Assembly: GCA_028281025.1 (NCBI GenBank) | Contig: JANQKR010000048.1 | Location: forward strand, 162,101 to 226,100 | DNA length: 64,000 bases | Direction of reading: 5' to 3' | From: Croceivirga sp. | GTDB taxonomy: Bacteria > Bacteroidota > Bacteroidia > Flavobacteriales > Flavobacteriaceae | Part shown: positions 34,421 to 43,260 of the stretch, piece by piece | Numbering within the stretch: the stretch's first letter is position 1 | Layout of the letters: the number at the start of each line of letters is the position of its first letter | The notes under the pieces: model-generated | Told to the model about the DNA's origin: nothing | Seen by the model: only the letters and a program-made list of their open reading frames with translations | Databases searched by the model: none | Position numbers and translations under genes: made by a program

Positions 34421-35980
34421 CTACTTTATAGCCTTATCCACAAGAACCGGATTGTCCCTATTGGCCACCTCCCATGCTGTGTGGAAGATGAGTTGCGATC
34501 GGTTCTTTAAAAGGTCATAGTTTATTTTATCAGGGGTATCCCCGGGCCTATGGTAATCCTCATGGGTTCCGTTAAAATAAAAGATGATGGGAATATTGTT
34601 CTTTGCAAAATTGTAGTGATCACTTCTATAATAAAACCGGTTGGGATCGTTCTCGTCATTATAGGTGTAGTCCAATTCTAGGTTGGTGTATTTGGTGTTG
34701 ATAGCTTCGGACAGTTCATGGAGTTCGGTACTCAATTTATCGGAACCGATAAGATACACATAATTCCGGTCGCCTTCCCTTTTGGGATCTATTCTCCCAA
34801 TCATATCAATATTTAAATTGGCAATGGTATTCTTTAAAGGGACAATGGGTTCATGGTCCGTATAATATTGGGAGCCTAAAAGCCCTTTCTCCTCACCGGT
34901 TACATGAAGGAAAACAATGGATCGGTCTGGTCCAATACCCTTATCGGCAGCCTCTTTAAAGGCTTCGGCAATTTCCAACATGGCAACGGTCCCGGATCCA
35001 TCGTCATCGGCACCATTATTGATTTTCCCATCTGCCGTTATACCAATATGGTCCAAATGCGAAGAGATTACGAGGTACTCTTCGGGCTTTTTGGAGCCTT
35101 TAAGCAGGGCCACCACATTTTCCGAATCAATCTGTGTATCCGTACTTTCAATTTGCAAATCTATGGAAGCAGAAAGGATGGCCGGTCCATCATCTTTTTT
35201 TAGGTTTGGATATAAAGCATCAATGGCCGTGTCATTAAGGAAGATCAAAAAATCATCTTTGGTCTCCGCATCCAATTGCATCCTTCCGCTATTGTTGGTC
35301 TTCATAAATTCAAAATAGCGTTTGTACCTCGTAAAATTGCCCGGATCGTAATAGAACACGCCTTTGGCCCCCTTTTGTGCAGCAAGTTCTACACGTTTTC
35401 CAATGGACTCGGACATATTGCTCCATACTGACTGCTCATCAGTACCGGAAATCACATAGGTGCCATCCTCGTTTTTGGGCTCACCAAATTTCATGAGCAC
35501 TACTTTATCTTTAACATCCATTCCTTGGTAATCCGAGTAGGGACCTTCCTCAATCCCATAGCCAACATATCGTATCTCATTTAATGTTCCTTCTGCCTTT
35601 GAAAACGTAAGGATATCGTCTCCCAGCGGGAAATCCTCACCGTTGATGACCATCTTTCCTTCGGGGACGTTACTTATGGACAGCGCCACTTTTTGGAAAT
35701 AATCCCCATTTGCCTTTGCTGCGGGAATACCTAGTGCTTCGTAATAGTCCTTGAGATACTCCACGGCCTTTTTCTGGCCGGGTTTGCCCGTTTCACGACC
35801 TTCAAAGTCATCTGAGGCATAGGTAAAAAGGTGTTCTTTTAGTTCTTCTTCCGTAATGGTCGACGCAAAATCCGTTGGATCAACATTTACCTCTTGGGGT
35901 TTTGGGGTTTCCGTAACGGTCTTCTGGGAAGAATTGCAAGCAAAGGCCAACGCCGCAAAAATGAGAATGAGTTTTTTCAT
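34421..35980 (-). CDS. M28 family zinc aminopeptidase lipoprotein
   Basis: 519 residues with a lipobox Cys (ALAFAC). A protease-associated-like domain (about 130-300) interrupts the M28 catalytic domain, whose metal ligands are visible: HLDHIG (His, Asp), NGADDDGSG (bridging Asp), HVTGEEKGLLGS (catalytic Glu-Glu), NLNIDMIGR (Asp) and YYRSDHYNF (His). It probably releases N-terminal amino acids from peptides at the cell envelope. Likely monocistronic, convergent with the small secreted protein. Confidence 0.92.
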   Translation of the reverse strand: MKKLILIFAALAFACNSSQKTVTETPKPQEVNVDPTDFASTITEEELKEHLFTYASDDFEGRETGKPGQKKAVEYLKDYYEALGIPAAKANGDYFQKVALSISNVPEGKMVINGEDFPLGDDILTFSKAEGTLNEIRYVGYGIEEGPYSDYQGMDVKDKVVLMKFGEPKNEDGTYVISGTDEQSVWSNMSESIGKRVELAAQKGAKGVFYYDPGNFTRYKRYFEFMKTNNSGRMQLDAETKDDFLIFLNDTAIDALYPNLKKDDGPAILSASIDLQIESTDTQIDSENVVALLKGSKKPEEYLVISSHLDHIGITADGKINNGADDDGSGTVAMLEIAEAFKEAADKGIGPDRSIVFLHVTGEEKGLLGSQYYTDHEPIVPLKNTIANLNIDMIGRIDPKREGDRNYVYLIGSDKLSTELHELSEAINTKYTNLELDYTYNDENDPNRFYYRSDHYNFAKNNIPIIFYFNGTHEDYHRPGDTPDKINYDLLKNRSQLIFHTAWEVANRDNPVLVDKAIK

Positions 35981-36012
35981 TTTTCCATTTATATAACGTT
36001 CAAAAATAGGGA

Positions 36013-36870
36013 TTACACTTCAATATCCTGAATAATGCGATAACGATAGGTTCTTGGGTTCATATGGGTAATTTCCTTGAACTGCCTGTTAAAATTTGAA
36101 ATGGACGGGTAGCCTGATAGTAGGGCAATCTCGGAAATTGGGGTTTCCGGCATTTCTTTCAGTAATTCACAGGCATGTTGAATGCGTATCTCAGTTAAAA
36201 ATTGAAAAAAAGTCTTGTTCGTACGTTGTTTAAAGAACCTACAAAAGGCATTCTTGCTCATGTGGATTTTTTGGGCAACATCTTTTAACAAAATTTCATT
36301 TTGAAAGTTCTGCATCACATGGTCGAATATGAGCTGTAGGCGTTGTCCTTGATTTTTGGAAATTCTAAAGGTATACGGTTTTTGGACCAAAGGGGTTTTA
36401 TCCACTTTTGCCACAAATCGTAAAAGTTCCAAAAGCTTTAGAAAGAGCTGAAATTTGTTTTCGTTTTTCAACTGATGGAACAGGTCTTCAATAAAACCAC
36501 TTTTATCCTTTACCATAAAACCAAAGAGTAGGTCCCTAAGTACGGGTTGCAGGACGATCATTTCCTGGTTCGCAAAGAAACCCTGTCCAAAAGCGTTTTC
36601 CGTAAAGAATAGGGTGGCCCTATGGGAAACATCCGAATCGGGATGGCTTAAGAACAAATGGGGTAGGTTGGAACCGATCCCGATAAAATCACCTGATCTA
36701 AAGGTGGTGATCTCGTTACCAACGACCAATTTTCCCCTACCGGAAATGATATAACTTAACTGGATTTCCTGGTGTTGGTGAAGCTTGTCGTAAAAACGCC
36801 TGGAACGGTCTACTTGAAAGATTACATTTTCATTGGGCTTTTTGGGAATTTTAAATGGATATACCTTCAT
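36013..36870 (-). CDS. AraC-family transcriptional regulator of the hydroxyproline operon
   Basis: 285 residues. An N-terminal cupin-like sensor domain (HQHQEIQLSYIISGRGKLVVGNE) is followed by a C-terminal double HTH (about 185-285): LLKDVAQKIHMSKNAFCRFFKQRTNKTFFQFLTEIRI and ISEIALLSGYPSISNFNRQFKEITHMNPRTYR. It is transcribed divergently from the four-gene operon that starts at 36993, with 122 bp between, so it very probably controls that operon. The effector is likely hydroxyproline or a pathway intermediate, which is inference. Confidence 0.9.
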   Translation of the reverse strand: MKVYPFKIPKKPNENVIFQVDRSRRFYDKLHQHQEIQLSYIISGRGKLVVGNEITTFRSGDFIGIGSNLPHLFLSHPDSDVSHRATLFFTENAFGQGFFANQEMIVLQPVLRDLLFGFMVKDKSGFIEDLFHQLKNENKFQLFLKLLELLRFVAKVDKTPLVQKPYTFRISKNQGQRLQLIFDHVMQNFQNEILLKDVAQKIHMSKNAFCRFFKQRTNKTFFQFLTEIRIQHACELLKEMPETPISEIALLSGYPSISNFNRQFKEITHMNPRTYRYRIIQDIEV

Positions 36871-36961
36871 TTAGGCTTTCTGATGCGTATAAATTGAAAA
36901 AGAGGGTAATATAAAGGCAGAATATACTAATTTTTAGAAAGAATAAACCAAGGAACACCAT

Positions 36962-36969
36962 TACTTTTG
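36962..36969 (+). promoter_or_regulatory. -7 box of the hydroxyproline operon
   Basis: TACTTTTG is a full TAnnTTTG match, 23 bp before the first ATG. No -33 element is obvious, which fits activation by the divergent AraC protein. Confidence 0.5.
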
Positions 36970-36992
36970 GAAGAAACTTTTAAGAACGTACT

Positions 36993-37901
36993 ATGGAATG
37001 GAAAGGTGTTATGCCAGCGGTTACCACCAAATTTACGAATGATGACCAACTGGATCTGGAAATGTTTTCCACCAACCTAAAAGCGCAGTTGGATGCCGGG
37101 GTTGAAGCTATTATTTTGGGGGGAAGTCTAGGTGAGGCCAGTACTTTGACCAGCGCTGAAAAGCAGAAGATGGTGGAATACGCCACCAATTTTGTGGAGG
37201 GAAAAGTGCCTATTGTCATGAATATAGCGGAACGTTCAACAAAGGCTGCCATTGCCTTGGCCAAAAATGCCAAGGATTGGGGAGCTGGGGGGTTGATGTT
37301 GCTCCCACCCATGCAGTATAAAGCCACAGATCATGAGGTGGTTACCTATTTTAAGTCCATTGCCTCCAACACCGATTTACCTATCATGATATACAATAAC
37401 CCGGTGGATTACAAAATAGAGGTAACTTTGGCTATGTTCGATGACCTTTTGAAGGTGGACCATATTTTAGCCGTTAAGGAATCTACCCGCGACATCTCCA
37501 ATATTACCCGTATACGGAATACTTTTGGGGATAGATTAAAAATCCTTTGTGGAGTGGATACCCTGGCTTTGGAAAGTTTGGTGATGGGTGCCGATGGATG
37601 GGTTGCCGGTCTGGTGTGTGCCTTTCCTGCCGAAACAGTGGCCATTTACAAGTTGGTCAAAGCGGGAAGAATTGATGAAGCCATTGCTATTTATCGCTGG
37701 TTCCTCCCGTTATTGGAATTGGATATTAATCCGCAGTTGGTCCAAAACATCAAACTGGCCGAGGTTGCCACCGGCATAGGAACGGAAAACGTTCGTCCGC
37801 CCAGACTTCCTTTGATGGGAAAAGAACGCGAACGGGTTTTACGAATAATAAGGGAAAGTTTAGAAAATCGGCCCAAATTGCCGGCTTATAAATCGCTATG
37901 A
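36993..37901 (+). CDS. DapA-superfamily lyase, probable pyrroline-4-hydroxy-2-carboxylate deaminase
   Basis: 302 residues with a TIM-barrel of the DHDPS/N-acetylneuraminate lyase superfamily. The Schiff-base Lys is in ILAVKESTRD, the Tyr in IMIYNNPVDY, and GGSLGEASTLT is the carboxylate-binding loop. Because it is co-operonic with a hydroxyproline epimerase, an FAD oxidase and an aldehyde dehydrogenase, it is best assigned to deamination and dehydration of 1-pyrroline-4-hydroxy-2-carboxylate to alpha-ketoglutarate semialdehyde. It overlaps the dehydrogenase by 4 bp. Confidence 0.85.
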   Translation: MEWKGVMPAVTTKFTNDDQLDLEMFSTNLKAQLDAGVEAIILGGSLGEASTLTSAEKQKMVEYATNFVEGKVPIVMNIAERSTKAAIALAKNAKDWGAGGLMLLPPMQYKATDHEVVTYFKSIASNTDLPIMIYNNPVDYKIEVTLAMFDDLLKVDHILAVKESTRDISNITRIRNTFGDRLKILCGVDTLALESLVMGADGWVAGLVCAFPAETVAIYKLVKAGRIDEAIAIYRWFLPLLELDINPQLVQNIKLAEVATGIGTENVRPPRLPLMGKERERVLRIIRESLENRPKLPAYKSL

Positions 37902-39481
37902 TTACAGGTAAAAATTATATCGGAAATGCGCTTTCGGCAAAAGGAAGTAAAACATTCAGAACGTTCGATCCCCTCCTAAACCTGGAAACGGAATGGACGT
38001 TTTATGAAGCTTCGGATACCGAGGTGAAACAAGCTGTGGACCTATCCTGGGATGCCTTTTTCAAGTACCAGGAGATTTCCGGGTTAAGAAAAGCCGGATT
38101 CTTAAGGGAAATAGCATATCAGATAGAAGCGCTTGAGGACCATTTGATCCAAGTGTATTGTCGGGAAACCGGATTGCCGGAAGGCCGGGCCAAAGGGGAA
38201 CGGGGACGGACCTGTTTTCAGTTGCGAACCTTCGCCAATTTGGTGGAGGAAGGCTCCTGGGTAAACGCCACTATGGACACGGCAGAACCCGATAGAGCGC
38301 CCATTCCAAAACCTGATTTGCGAAAAATGTCGGTTCCCATTGGGCCCATAGCCGTTTTTGGTGCAAGTAATTTTCCACTGGCCTACTCCACCGCAGGTGG
38401 GGATACGGCCAGTGCATTGGCCTCTGGTTGTCCTGTGGTGGTCAAAAGCCACCCCATGCATGCGGGCACGGGAGAGCTGATTGCATCGGCAATCACTAAG
38501 GCCGTGGAAAAAACTGGAATGCCCAATGGCGTTTTCTCCAATTTGAACAGTAGTGGAATTGAAGTAGGTCAACAATTGGTCAGCCACCCTAAGATAAAGG
38601 GCGTTGGTTTTACCGGTAGTATCCAAGGCGGCCGCGCGTTATTTGACATGGCCTCAAGAAGGGAAGAACCTATTCCGGTCTTTGCCGAAATGGGGAGTAT
38701 AAATCCCGTTGTATTTTTACCTGGAGCGTTACGTGCCGAGGCAAACGAGTGGGCAAAAACCTATGCTGGTTCCATTACCTTGGGTACGGGACAATTCTGC
38801 ACCAATCCGGGTCTGCTTCTAGGGATAAAAAGTGATGGGTTGAATGCGTTTGTGCAAACCCTGTCGGATGAAATTGTTCAAATTGAACCTTCGAGTATGC
38901 TACATCCCAATATCATTTCCAAATACCAGGACAATAAGAAGGCCATGGTGGGTGAAGGAGGTGTGAGCGTGGTTGCGGACTATACCACTGAAGTGGCCGA
39001 AAACTATGCAAGACAGGCAATTGTAAAGGTCGATGGAGCCTCATTTATCAAAAACCCAAAATTGCACCAAGAAGTCTTCGGTCCTTTTTCCATGGTAGTG
39101 GAGTGTGCCCATAAAGAAGAATTGATACAGGCCATTGCGGGATTGGAAGGACAGCTTACCGGAACTGTAATTGCCGGGCAAAAAGAACTTGGCGAACACC
39201 AAGCCGTTATCGATGCCCTCCAAAATCGAGTTGGTCGATTGATTTTTAATGGAGTGCCCACTGGAGTTGAAGTTTGTCCGGCAATGCAACACGGAGGACC
39301 ATATCCGGCTTCAACCGATAGTCGTTTTGGAGCTGTTGGCATTCACGCCATTGAACGATGGGTACGGCCCATAAGTTATCAAAACTGGCCAAATGCATCA
39401 CTTCCAGATGCCTTAAAAGATGAAAATCCATTGGGGATACAACGGCTGGTCAATAATCAAGTAACATCGGAACCCATTTGA
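37898..39481 (+). CDS. Aldehyde dehydrogenase, probable alpha-ketoglutarate semialdehyde dehydrogenase
   Basis: 527 residues, longer than most aldehyde dehydrogenases but usual for this NADP-dependent ketoglutarate semialdehyde type. The catalytic Cys is in TGQFCTNPG and the general-base Glu in FAEMGSINPV; VGFTGS is the cofactor loop. It would oxidise alpha-ketoglutarate semialdehyde, feeding carbon into the TCA cycle. It overlaps the preceding lyase gene by ATGA and is followed by the epimerase after 1 bp. Confidence 0.9.
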   Translation: MITGKNYIGNALSAKGSKTFRTFDPLLNLETEWTFYEASDTEVKQAVDLSWDAFFKYQEISGLRKAGFLREIAYQIEALEDHLIQVYCRETGLPEGRAKGERGRTCFQLRTFANLVEEGSWVNATMDTAEPDRAPIPKPDLRKMSVPIGPIAVFGASNFPLAYSTAGGDTASALASGCPVVVKSHPMHAGTGELIASAITKAVEKTGMPNGVFSNLNSSGIEVGQQLVSHPKIKGVGFTGSIQGGRALFDMASRREEPIPVFAEMGSINPVVFLPGALRAEANEWAKTYAGSITLGTGQFCTNPGLLLGIKSDGLNAFVQTLSDEIVQIEPSSMLHPNIISKYQDNKKAMVGEGGVSVVADYTTEVAENYARQAIVKVDGASFIKNPKLHQEVFGPFSMVVECAHKEELIQAIAGLEGQLTGTVIAGQKELGEHQAVIDALQNRVGRLIFNGVPTGVEVCPAMQHGGPYPASTDSRFGAVGIHAIERWVRPISYQNWPNASLPDALKDENPLGIQRLVNNQVTSEPI

Positions 39482-39482
39482 A

Positions 39483-40493
39483 ATGTCCAGGCATATTTTT
39501 GAATGTATCGATGCCCATACCTGTGGCAATCCCGTTCGATTGGTAAAAAGTGGAGGTCCCGATTTGATAGGGAATACCATGAATGAAAAGCGGCTTCACT
39601 TTATCAGGGAGTACGATTGGATCCGTACGGGATTGATGTTTGAACCTCGGGGCCATGATATGATGAGCGGCAGTATGCTGTATCCGCCCCACGATCCAAC
39701 CAATGATATGGCCGTGTTGTTCATTGAGACCAGTGGATGCTTGCCCATGTGCGGACATGGAACCATTGGGACCATAACCATTGCCTTGCAGGAAGGGTTG
39801 GTACAACCCAAAAAAGAAGGGGAATTGCGCCTGGAAACACCTGCCGGGCTGGTGGAAATTCAGTACCAAATGGTAAATGGCAAGGTGGAATGGGTAAAAT
39901 TGACCAATGTAACCAGCTATTTGGCGGCAGAGGGGCTATCCATTCATTGTCCATCGCTTGGGGAGTTGCATTTTGATGTGGCCTATGGAGGGAATTTTTA
40001 TGCCATTATCGATCCACAACAAAACTTTTCGGGTATCCAGGATTTCTCGGCAAGCAAACTAATAACGCTATCCAAGAGACTTCGGTCCCTGATCAATCAG
40101 AAATACCCTGACCATTTTGTCCATCCCGAAAATGAAACCATTCGGGACGTGTCGCACCTACTTTGGACTGGTAAGGTCCTGGACGGAGCGTCCCATGGAC
40201 GAAATGCTGTTTTTTATGGGGATAAGGCCATTGACCGTTCGCCTTGCGGGACAGGTACTTCGGCACGTTTGGCACAATTATATGCAAAAGGGAAATTGAA
40301 TGTTGGGGAAGAATATGTCCATGAAAGCTATATTGGTTCCACCTTTACGGGAAAAATTGAAGGGGAAATCGATTTAGCAGGGAAAAAGGGCATCATTCCG
40401 AGTGTTAAGGGCTGGGCCAAGGTGTATGGATATAATACCATTGTCATTGATGATGGGGATGACCCATATGCCCATGGTTTTCAAGTAATTTAG
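39483..40493 (+). CDS. 4-hydroxyproline epimerase (proline racemase family)
   Basis: 336 residues. The two catalytic Cys of the family are present: LPMCGHGTIG and DRSPCGTGTSA; having both supports epimerase rather than dehydratase activity, which has Thr in place of one. It interconverts trans-4-hydroxy-L-proline and cis-4-hydroxy-D-proline, the first pathway step. The gene spacing (1 bp on either side) shows a single operon with the lyase, dehydrogenase and oxidoreductase. Confidence 0.92.
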   Translation: MSRHIFECIDAHTCGNPVRLVKSGGPDLIGNTMNEKRLHFIREYDWIRTGLMFEPRGHDMMSGSMLYPPHDPTNDMAVLFIETSGCLPMCGHGTIGTITIALQEGLVQPKKEGELRLETPAGLVEIQYQMVNGKVEWVKLTNVTSYLAAEGLSIHCPSLGELHFDVAYGGNFYAIIDPQQNFSGIQDFSASKLITLSKRLRSLINQKYPDHFVHPENETIRDVSHLLWTGKVLDGASHGRNAVFYGDKAIDRSPCGTGTSARLAQLYAKGKLNVGEEYVHESYIGSTFTGKIEGEIDLAGKKGIIPSVKGWAKVYGYNTIVIDDGDDPYAHGFQVI

Positions 40494-40494
40494 G

Positions 40495-41745
40495 ATGGAT
40501 AAAAGCGTTGTAGTCATTGGAGGGGGAATCATAGGGCTCTGTACGGCCTATTACCTTCAAAAAGAAGGCCATCAAGTTGTCCTTATTGATAAGTCCAATA
40601 TGGACAGTGGTGCCAGTTATGTGAATGCAGGGTACCTTACCCCAAGTCATATTGTACCGCTGGCCGCTCCCGGAATGATTTCCAAGGGACTAAAATATAT
40701 GTTCAATTCGGCCAGTCCTTTTTACATGAAGCCGAGATGGGACAAAGACTTTATAAAATGGGCTTTGGCCTTCAAGAAATCATCAACAGGCGCAAAGGTT
40801 GCCAAGGCCATGCCCCACATTAGGGATATCAATGTTTTCAGTAGGGACCTTTTTGATGATCTAAAGACTTCAAAGGACATAGGGGATTTTCATTACGAAC
40901 GTAAGGGACTGTTGATGTTGTACCAAACCCATAAGGAGGGCGATCATGAGAAGGAAACAGCGTTAAGGGCAAAACGTTTGGGGCTCCAATCCGAAATTTT
41001 GGACATTGAGGGAATCCAAAAAACGGAACCCAATATAAAAATAAAGGCGCTGGGCGCCGTTCATTACCGCTGTGATGGACATACCACCCCCCATGATTTC
41101 ATGTCCAAAATGATTTCCTTTTTGGAAAGATCGGGAGTTACAATCCATAAGAATGAAGAGGTGCTGGATTTTTCCGTTTCCGATGGACGGATCACTGCAA
41201 TTCAGACCAAAAGCAACCAATACAAGGCTGATGAGGTGGTTTTGGCCTCCGGGACCTGGTCTTCCCATCTTATCAAAAAGTTGGGAATCCAACTATTCCT
41301 TCAGGCTGGGAAAGGTTATCGGATCGATATGGCCAAATCCACCGGAATAACCATGCCTGCATTACTTTTGGAAGCCAAAATTGCGGTTACGCCCATGAAA
41401 GGGTTTACCCGTTTTGCGGGGACCATGGAGTTTTCAGGAATTAACCAAAGGATTCGAAAGGAAAGGGTGCAGGCCATCGTAGATGGTGCCAAACTGTTTT
41501 ATGAGGGACTGGAAATTCCTAAGGGCCATTTGGAGGGCGCTGAATGTGGACTGCGTCCCGTTAGTCCGGATGGACTGCCCTATATTGGAAGGGTGGAAAA
41601 CCTTCAAAATTTGACCGTCGCCACAGGCCATGCCATGATGGGATGGAGTTTGGGCCCGGCAACCGGAAAATTGGTATCCGAAATCATTTCAGGACATCGC
41701 CCTTCCCTGGACCTCACACCCTATCATCCCGAACGTAGATTTTAA
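40495..41745 (+). CDS. FAD-dependent D-amino acid oxidoreductase (cis-4-hydroxy-D-proline oxidase)
   Basis: 416 residues with a DAO-type FAD fold: VVVIGGGIIGLCTAYYLQKEGHQVVLIDK is the Rossmann loop, and the C-terminal GLRPVSPDGLPYIGRVENL with GHAMMGWSLGPATGKLVSE closes the FAD site. By context it oxidises cis-4-hydroxy-D-proline to the pyrroline, the second step, donating electrons to the respiratory chain. It completes the operon. A dedicated hydroxyproline transporter is not in the window. Confidence 0.9.
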   Translation: MDKSVVVIGGGIIGLCTAYYLQKEGHQVVLIDKSNMDSGASYVNAGYLTPSHIVPLAAPGMISKGLKYMFNSASPFYMKPRWDKDFIKWALAFKKSSTGAKVAKAMPHIRDINVFSRDLFDDLKTSKDIGDFHYERKGLLMLYQTHKEGDHEKETALRAKRLGLQSEILDIEGIQKTEPNIKIKALGAVHYRCDGHTTPHDFMSKMISFLERSGVTIHKNEEVLDFSVSDGRITAIQTKSNQYKADEVVLASGTWSSHLIKKLGIQLFLQAGKGYRIDMAKSTGITMPALLLEAKIAVTPMKGFTRFAGTMEFSGINQRIRKERVQAIVDGAKLFYEGLEIPKGHLEGAECGLRPVSPDGLPYIGRVENLQNLTVATGHAMMGWSLGPATGKLVSEIISGHRPSLDLTPYHPERRF

Positions 41746-41827
41746 AAAAGGTACGTTCTCCCAATAATTTCGATAAGTGGCACCAAATTTGTTTTTCTGT
41801 TGGGGAACAAGAACGTAATTTTACAGC

Positions 41828-42763
41828 ATGATAAAACACTACTCCTTTTTTCTTGTTTCCTTCCTGTTTTTGTCCGCCATGGCCATTTCCCAGGAAATCA
41901 AACAATTTGGTTTAGAGGACTTTGACTTGAGAGGAAATGTAAAGACATGCCAGGTCATTACGGACTATGGACAGGAAATCTTTGAATTTGATATCCTTGG
42001 TAGACTTGTCCAGGTAACCACCCAATACAACGATCAGGACAAGGATGTTACTTCCTATAAATTTGACAAGGACCAACTCATGGAAAAGCGGGTGGAGAGT
42101 TTTAAGGACAATGAATTGGATCTGTCCTCTTCCATGGCCTATCTGTACACAATGGATAGTACCGAAACAAAGACGATAACGGAACAGATCATTTCATACG
42201 ACAGGGAGTTTGTAGAGGTTCAAGAATATCAATACGACCAGTCGAATCGATTGTCCAAAATCATTACTTCCCATCAAAATGCGGTAGACGAAGTAAAAAT
42301 AGAATATACGGCGTACAAGAACGAAACGACCAGGACGTATTTTGAAAATGGAATAGTGCAAAAATCCATTCGTGAGTCAACAAAAAAGAGGAAGGGATCG
42401 GGAAGTTTGAAAGTGGTTTTAACCAAAAACTATGTGGACGGCGAACCCGACAAAGCCATTGAACAAATCACGGATAGCAGGAATTTATTGATTTCCGAAA
42501 AAATCTTTTTCCATGATTTGACCAAAGGGGAATTTGTCCTACAGAAGAAGCACTCGTTTGAGTATGACCCAGAGGGTGTCTTGGTCAAGGAGATTATTAA
42601 TAAAGGGAATGCCATCGCCGAAAAAAACTACATTTTTCAGTTTGATGACAATGAAGAACCGAACTGGGTAAAAAAAATAACAACTCCGGAAAATACATTT
42701 ACCACAAGGAGAATAGACTACTATCCCAAAGCTGTTGCAGATTTGGAAATTCCCAAGGATTAA
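41828..42763 (+). CDS. Secreted protein with RHS/YD-like repeats
   Basis: 311 residues with a signal peptide (MIKHYSFFLVSFLFLSAMAISQ). The body consists of degenerate YD-type strands (YGQEIFEFDILGRLVQVTTQYNDQDK, YQYDQSNRLSKIITSHQN, HSFEYDPEGVLVKEIINKGN), each a short beta-turn with aromatic and Gly/Asp residues, like the repeats of RHS shells and MORN-like surface proteins. No toxin domain or polymorphic C-terminus is visible. It is an isolated gene between the hydroxyproline operon and the menaquinone genes. A weak -7 element TAATTTTA lies at 41817. Role unknown. Confidence 0.65.
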   Translation: MIKHYSFFLVSFLFLSAMAISQEIKQFGLEDFDLRGNVKTCQVITDYGQEIFEFDILGRLVQVTTQYNDQDKDVTSYKFDKDQLMEKRVESFKDNELDLSSSMAYLYTMDSTETKTITEQIISYDREFVEVQEYQYDQSNRLSKIITSHQNAVDEVKIEYTAYKNETTRTYFENGIVQKSIRESTKKRKGSGSLKVVLTKNYVDGEPDKAIEQITDSRNLLISEKIFFHDLTKGEFVLQKKHSFEYDPEGVLVKEIINKGNAIAEKNYIFQFDDNEEPNWVKKITTPENTFTTRRIDYYPKAVADLEIPKD

Positions 42764-42800
42764 ATTAGAGGATGCGTTCTCCCAAAGGACATTTGATCCC

Positions 42801-42808
42801 TATTTTTG
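42801..42808 (+). promoter_or_regulatory. -7 box before the men thioesterase
   Basis: TATTTTTG, a full match to TAnnTTTG, 28 bp before the ATG at 42829 (an alternative ATG is at 42838). Confidence 0.5.
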
Positions 42809-42828
42809 TGGCCATACCTTAGCGCTAA

Positions 42829-43260
42829 ATGAAAACTATGGAAGACCATAAAGAAAAAATCCTTTCAATTTGCAACCAAATCCGTAAGGGGACTCTAATG
42901 GAGACCTTGGATATTGAGTATGTGGACGTAGGTGAAAACTTCTTGATTGCCAGGATGCCGGTTTCGCCAAAAGTGCATCAGCCCGATGGCGTGCTGCACG
43001 GTGGGGCTTCGGTCGCTTTGGCCGAAAGCGTGGGCAGTGCCGCATCCTATGTTTTTTTGGACGGCAACAATTATTACATTAGGGGCATTGAGATAGCCGC
43101 AAACCACGTCAAGAGCATTAGGGACGGTTTTGTGTATGCCAAAGCCAGTATACTTCATAAAGGACGTACGACCCAACTCTGGGAGATTCGAATAACCGAT
43201 GGGGAAGGACAACTTATCTCCAATTGTAAATTGACTACCATTGCCCTCCCCAAAAAGTAA
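42829..43260 (+). CDS. Hotdog-fold thioesterase, probable DHNA-CoA thioesterase
   Basis: 143 residues of the PaaI/EntH-type hotdog family. The active-site region is HQPDGVLHGGASVALAESVGSAASY, with Glu in AES as base. Its position directly upstream of, and overlapping, menF (43241) argues for hydrolysis of 1,4-dihydroxy-2-naphthoyl-CoA in menaquinone synthesis. The substrate is inferred from context only, since PaaI-type proteins are often less specific. Confidence 0.8.
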   Translation: MKTMEDHKEKILSICNQIRKGTLMETLDIEYVDVGENFLIARMPVSPKVHQPDGVLHGGASVALAESVGSAASYVFLDGNNYYIRGIEIAANHVKSIRDGFVYAKASILHKGRTTQLWEIRITDGEGQLISNCKLTTIALPKK

